From Faecalicatena contorta (GTDB lineage: Bacteria; Bacillota; Clostridia; Lachnospirales; Lachnospiraceae): a stretch of 64,000 nucleotides of DNA. The DNA is taken from the NCBI RefSeq assembly GCF_001404335.1, contig NZ_CYZU01000005.1:94990-158989 (forward strand), given 5' to 3'. The notes beneath the pieces are model-generated. The model was not told where the DNA came from and did no database searches. It worked only from the letters and a program-made list of their open reading frames with translations. Of this stretch, positions 61,043 to 64,000 are shown one piece after another (within the stretch, counting starts at the first letter, position 1; each line of letters starts with the position of its first letter). Made by a program: the position numbers and the translations under genes.

Positions 61043-62383
61043 TCAGGCATTCAGGTGAAATATAGCAGTAACGATATTAAAATAAACCAGAATTGTGCAT
61101 GTATCGAGAATCGTGGTTATCAGAGGTGCTGCCATGATCGCCGGATCCAGCCCAAGCTTCTTCGCCAGCAGAGGCAGCGTGCAGCCGATGCATTTCGCCA
61201 TGACAACGACCGCCATCATCGTGATACCAAGCGCTATTGCCAGTGTGATGTTCTGTCCATACATGATATAAATGCGGATACCATTCACTACCGCCAGCAA
61301 AACACTGACCACAAGCGCCACACGGATCTCTTTAAAGATAACGCGGAAAATGTCTTTGAACTGTATCTCACCCACGGCCAGCCCGCGGATCACCAGGGTG
61401 GAACTTTGGGATCCACAGTTACCGCCCGTCCCCATGAGCATGGGAATAAATGTAATCAGAACCGGCATCACCGCCATCGCCTCCTCATAGAATCCGAGGA
61501 TTTCCCCTGTCACCGTGGCGGAAAGCATCAAAAGCATCAGCCAGAGACTCCTGTTCTTTGCATGCCGGAACACCGAAGTTCCAAAATAAGAATCTTCATT
61601 CGGGCTGACACCGGCCATGATACTGATATCCTCGGTTGTCTCATCCTGCAGGACGAACATCGCGTCGTCAACCGTAACAATCCCGACCAGACAGTTTTCG
61701 TGGTCTATGATGGGAATCGCTATCAATCCGTACTTCTTAATCGTAACGGCCACATCCTCCTGGTCGTCCAGCGTCTTGGCGCAAAGCACATTCTCATCCA
61801 TGATCTCCTCGATCAGCCAGGTATCCCCGGCCGTCAGCAGATCCTTGACATCCACCGCGCCGATCAGCCGCTTCTTCTCCGTCACATAGCAGGTATAGAT
61901 CGTTTCCTTATTAATGCCGACCTGGCGGATCTTCAGGATAGCATCCGCCACCGTCATCTCTTTTCTCAGGCTGATGTAATCCACATTCATGATACTGCCC
62001 GCACTGTCCTCCGGATACTGCAGCAGCACATTGATCTTCTTCCTTGTATCTTCATCCGTGGCCATAAGCAGACGGTCCACCACATTGGCGGGCATCTCCT
62101 CCAGAACATCCACGGTATCGTCCACATACATCTCGTCCATAACTTCTTCCAGCTCGGAGTCCGTAAGGGCATTGATCAGATCCTCACGCATATCGCTGTT
62201 CATATCCGTAAAGACCTCTGCCGCCTCCTCCTTGGCCAGAAGCCGGAAAATAAGGAGCGCCTGTTTTCTGTCAAAATCCTCCAGCATCTCCACGATATCG
62301 ACTGGATGTATGGCTTCTAATTCTTCTTTCAATTCCTTAAATCTGCGCTGTTCCAGAAGCTCTTCAATCTTCGTTTTTTCCAT
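61043..62383 (-). CDS. mgtE: MgtE-type magnesium transporter
   Basis: A 446-residue protein with an N-terminal superhelical domain (about 1-125), two CBS domains (about 130-250, with ISLRKEMTVADAILKIRQV and VTVDDAMFVLQ) and five membrane helices. GTGGNCGSQSSTLVIRGLA holds the conserved ion-path sequence. CBS domains sense Mg2+ and gate the channel. I chose ATG 62383, with GAGGG 8 nt upstream; the frame opens at GTG 62392. An M-box leader was not evident. Confidence 0.94.
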   Translation of the reverse strand: MEKTKIEELLEQRRFKELKEELEAIHPVDIVEMLEDFDRKQALLIFRLLAKEEAAEVFTDMNSDMREDLINALTDSELEEVMDEMYVDDTVDVLEEMPANVVDRLLMATDEDTRKKINVLLQYPEDSAGSIMNVDYISLRKEMTVADAILKIRQVGINKETIYTCYVTEKKRLIGAVDVKDLLTAGDTWLIEEIMDENVLCAKTLDDQEDVAVTIKKYGLIAIPIIDHENCLVGIVTVDDAMFVLQDETTEDISIMAGVSPNEDSYFGTSVFRHAKNRSLWLMLLMLSATVTGEILGFYEEAMAVMPVLITFIPMLMGTGGNCGSQSSTLVIRGLAVGEIQFKDIFRVIFKEIRVALVVSVLLAVVNGIRIYIMYGQNITLAIALGITMMAVVVMAKCIGCTLPLLAKKLGLDPAIMAAPLITTILDTCTILVYFNIVTAIFHLNA

Positions 62384-62534
62384 GCCATACACCCTCTTTT
62401 GTCCTGATTTATTCGTATCTGTTCTGAACCATGAACAGCTACATTATTCTAAAAAATCTCTGTACTTACTTATATTTAACAGAAATCAACCTTAATAAAC
62501 ACATTTCAGCCTATAACATCCTGTCATTTTATAG

Positions 62535-62540
62535 TATAAT
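62535..62540 (+). promoter_or_regulatory. -10 box upstream of tmcAL
   Basis: A perfect TATAAT lies 32 nt before the ATG. No clear -35 is seen at the usual distance. Confidence 0.45.
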
Positions 62541-62571
62541 GGTTAATAAATTGATATACAAGGAGAATCTT

Positions 62572-63858
62572 ATGAAAATTGTCGGTTTAATCACAGAATA
62601 CAATCCGTTTCACAACGGACATCAATACCATATAGAAAAAGCGAAGGAAGTCACCGGCGCCGACACCGCCATTGCCATCATGACCGGGGATTACGTCCAG
62701 AGAGGTACCCCGGCCATCATGCCCAAATACATACGCGCAGAGATGGCTTTAAAATGCGGCGCCGGTGCGGTCTTCGAGCTGCCTGTCTGCTATTCCACCG
62801 GAAGCGCCGAATTATTCGCCATGGGCGCCGTCTCCTTTCTGGACAGCTTGGGAATCGTGGACTCCATCTGTTTCGGCAGCGAATGTAATGATCTGGATGG
62901 GCTTCAGAAAATTGCGGACATCTTATATGAGGAGCCGGAAGAATACAAAAGCTTTCTTCAGAACGGTTTAAAGAACGGTCATACTTTCCCTGCCGCCAGG
63001 CAGGAGGCCCTGGCCGCCTATATGGGCAGCACGGACTATACCTTCCTGCTCAACGATCCGAACAACATCCTCGGAGTCGAATACCTAAAAGCACTCAAAA
63101 AGCTGAACAGCCCGATCCGCCCATATACCATCAAAAGAGTGGAATCCAACTACCACGACAAGAAACTAAATTCCAGCTACAGCTCCGCATCCGCCATCCG
63201 TTCCCTCCTGGCCTACTCCAGCTCCGCTATCAGCACCCGGTCCGTAGGCAGCACGTTCGAAAACACGCCTTTTTCCAACATATTAAATGAGCTGGAAGAC
63301 CAGGTGCCCTCCAGCTGTCTTGAGCTGTTAAAAGACTACCACCGCGTGAAATATCCGGTCTACCAGAATGACTTTTCCCTTATCATGAAGTACAAACTTC
63401 TGAATAAGACGGCCAATGACCTGAGCCGTTACATGGACGTATCCGTGGAGCTTGCCAACCGTATCATCAACCAGCTCAACAACTTTTTCAACTACAAACA
63501 GTTCTGCGAGCTGCTTAAGACAAAAGAAATCACCCAGACCCGCATTAACCGCGCCCTTCTTCACATCATGCTGGGCATCAAAAAGGACAGTGTGGAAGAA
63601 TATATCGAGGGAGGCTATCACTACTACGCCCGTCTTCTGGGTTACCGCAAAGACCGAGAAAGAATCCTGGGCAGCGTAGTCAAAAATGGAACACTGCCGC
63701 TGCTGACCAGCCTTTATGAGACAGATGATATCCCCGAAATCGGGCAGAAAATGCTCTATCACGATATACTCGCGTCAAACCTATATACATCCGTCATCAC
63801 GGATAAATTCAAGACGGCATTCTCTAATGAGTATCGGCAGGGGGTAATTAAGGTGTAG
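62572..63858 (+). CDS. tmcAL: tRNA(Met) cytidine acetate ligase (nucleotidyltransferase family)
   Basis: A 428-residue protein with a HIGH-type nucleotidyltransferase motif, GLITEYNPFHNGHQYHI (residues 5-21; HNGH is the signature), then IMTGDYVQRGTPAIMPKY. It matches the TmcAL/YlbM family, which makes ac4C34 of elongator tRNA-Met from acetate and ATP. Acetate is the product of the nearby Pta-AckA route, so the divergent placement is notable but may be chance. ATG 62572 has AAGGAG 7 nt upstream. Confidence 0.93.
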   Translation: MKIVGLITEYNPFHNGHQYHIEKAKEVTGADTAIAIMTGDYVQRGTPAIMPKYIRAEMALKCGAGAVFELPVCYSTGSAELFAMGAVSFLDSLGIVDSICFGSECNDLDGLQKIADILYEEPEEYKSFLQNGLKNGHTFPAARQEALAAYMGSTDYTFLLNDPNNILGVEYLKALKKLNSPIRPYTIKRVESNYHDKKLNSSYSSASAIRSLLAYSSSAISTRSVGSTFENTPFSNILNELEDQVPSSCLELLKDYHRVKYPVYQNDFSLIMKYKLLNKTANDLSRYMDVSVELANRIINQLNNFFNYKQFCELLKTKEITQTRINRALLHIMLGIKKDSVEEYIEGGYHYYARLLGYRKDRERILGSVVKNGTLPLLTSLYETDDIPEIGQKMLYHDILASNLYTSVITDKFKTAFSNEYRQGVIKV

Positions 63859-63955
63859 GGGGACCGCGCCGATGAGGGACAGGCGGGCAGGCGTACACAT
63901 GCTGTTTAAAAATGCGGCCGTTTATCAACGAATTCTAGGAAGCAAGCAGGCCCGA

Positions 63956-64000
63956 AACAGGGGAGAATCCGTGATTCGAAATCACGGATTCTCCCCTGTT
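63956..64000. repeat. Partial palindromic element G at the right edge
   Basis: A perfect hairpin: 63956-63976 pairs with 63980-64000 (21 bp, 3-nt loop). Its core CGTGATT...AATCACG also occurs in hairpin 1 of element E. The window ends at the hairpin, so it is unclear whether it is hairpin 1 of a larger element or a complete one-hairpin form. The preceding 95 nt hold no gene. Confidence 0.5.

Noticed and set aside
61019-62320. A 433-codon open frame on the plus strand opposite mgtE
   Set aside because: It lies antisense to a well-supported gene, has no family motif, and owes its length to codon bias of mgtE.
61043-62392. M-box riboswitch upstream of mgtE
   Set aside because: The leader before 62383 is short and AT-rich, without a recognisable M-box pattern.
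1-64000. CRISPR arrays and tRNA genes
   Set aside because: No regular short direct-repeat array and no tRNA-like cloverleaf sequence was noticed.

Overview
The window looks like a chromosomal segment of a spore-forming, Gram-positive anaerobe of the class Clostridia, most likely family Lachnospiraceae. This rests on spoIVA, the rnc-smc-ftsY and der-plsY-gpsA-spoIVA gene orders, an ackA-pta acetate pathway, TTGACA/TATAAT promoters with AGGAGG ribosome binding sites, and mid-range base composition. The species cannot be named from sequence reading alone.

Layout. 1-2.7 kb: a lipoprotein cut by the left edge and a methyltransferase. 2.8-7.1 kb: a housekeeping operon yicC-gmk-rpoZ-rimO-pgsA-cinA (minus strand). 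8-9.7 kb: rqcH. 9.9-13.7 kb: a lipoprotein, a DUF815 ATPase, pheA and a small membrane protein. 13.8-15.8 kb: nitroreductase, pyrB, pyrI. 15.8-18 kb: a MarR-flavodoxin pair and a degenerate tyrosine recombinase. 18.2-24 kb: aroF, the RNase P RNA gene, rnhA, a metallo-hydrolase, a Mog-like protein, a deaminase and purine nucleoside phosphorylase. 24.8-30.9 kb: spoIVA, gpsA, plsY, der and a DUF512 protein. 31-34.6 kb: prs, a DUF1653 protein, ilvA. 34.6-41.2 kb: ftsY-smc-rnc-acpP-plsX. 41.4-57.5 kb: accessory DNA. 57.7-62.4 kb: rpmF-yceD-ackA-pta-mgtE. 62.6 kb to the end: tmcAL and part of a palindrome.

The accessory region (about 41.3-57.7 kb) separates rpmF from plsX, two genes that are neighbours in many bacteria. 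It holds a sugar-utilisation cluster: LacI regulator, two paralogous proteins of about 775 residues that I cannot assign to a family, a GH43 beta-xylosidase/arabinosidase between them, a CUT2 (ribose-type) ABC importer and a PfkB sugar kinase. Next to it lies a 2-kb island bounded by two identical 78-bp copies of the 3' end and terminator of rpmF. The island carries a RelE/ParE toxin-antitoxin pair and an MNT/HEPN pair whose HEPN gene has a premature stop.

The most unusual signal is a set of at least five intergenic elements of 250-296 bp (7557-7852, 24050-24345, 24565-24814, 32433-32713, 42051-42331), plus a partial one at the right edge. Each is one long imperfect palindrome. Its two arms (about 86-109 nt) enclose a centre of 78-80 nt that itself folds into two hairpins, giving a Y-shaped, three-way-junction fold. 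Sequences differ almost completely between copies, but the architecture, centre length and some loop residues are kept. This looks like a structured RNA or DNA element family that I do not recognise.
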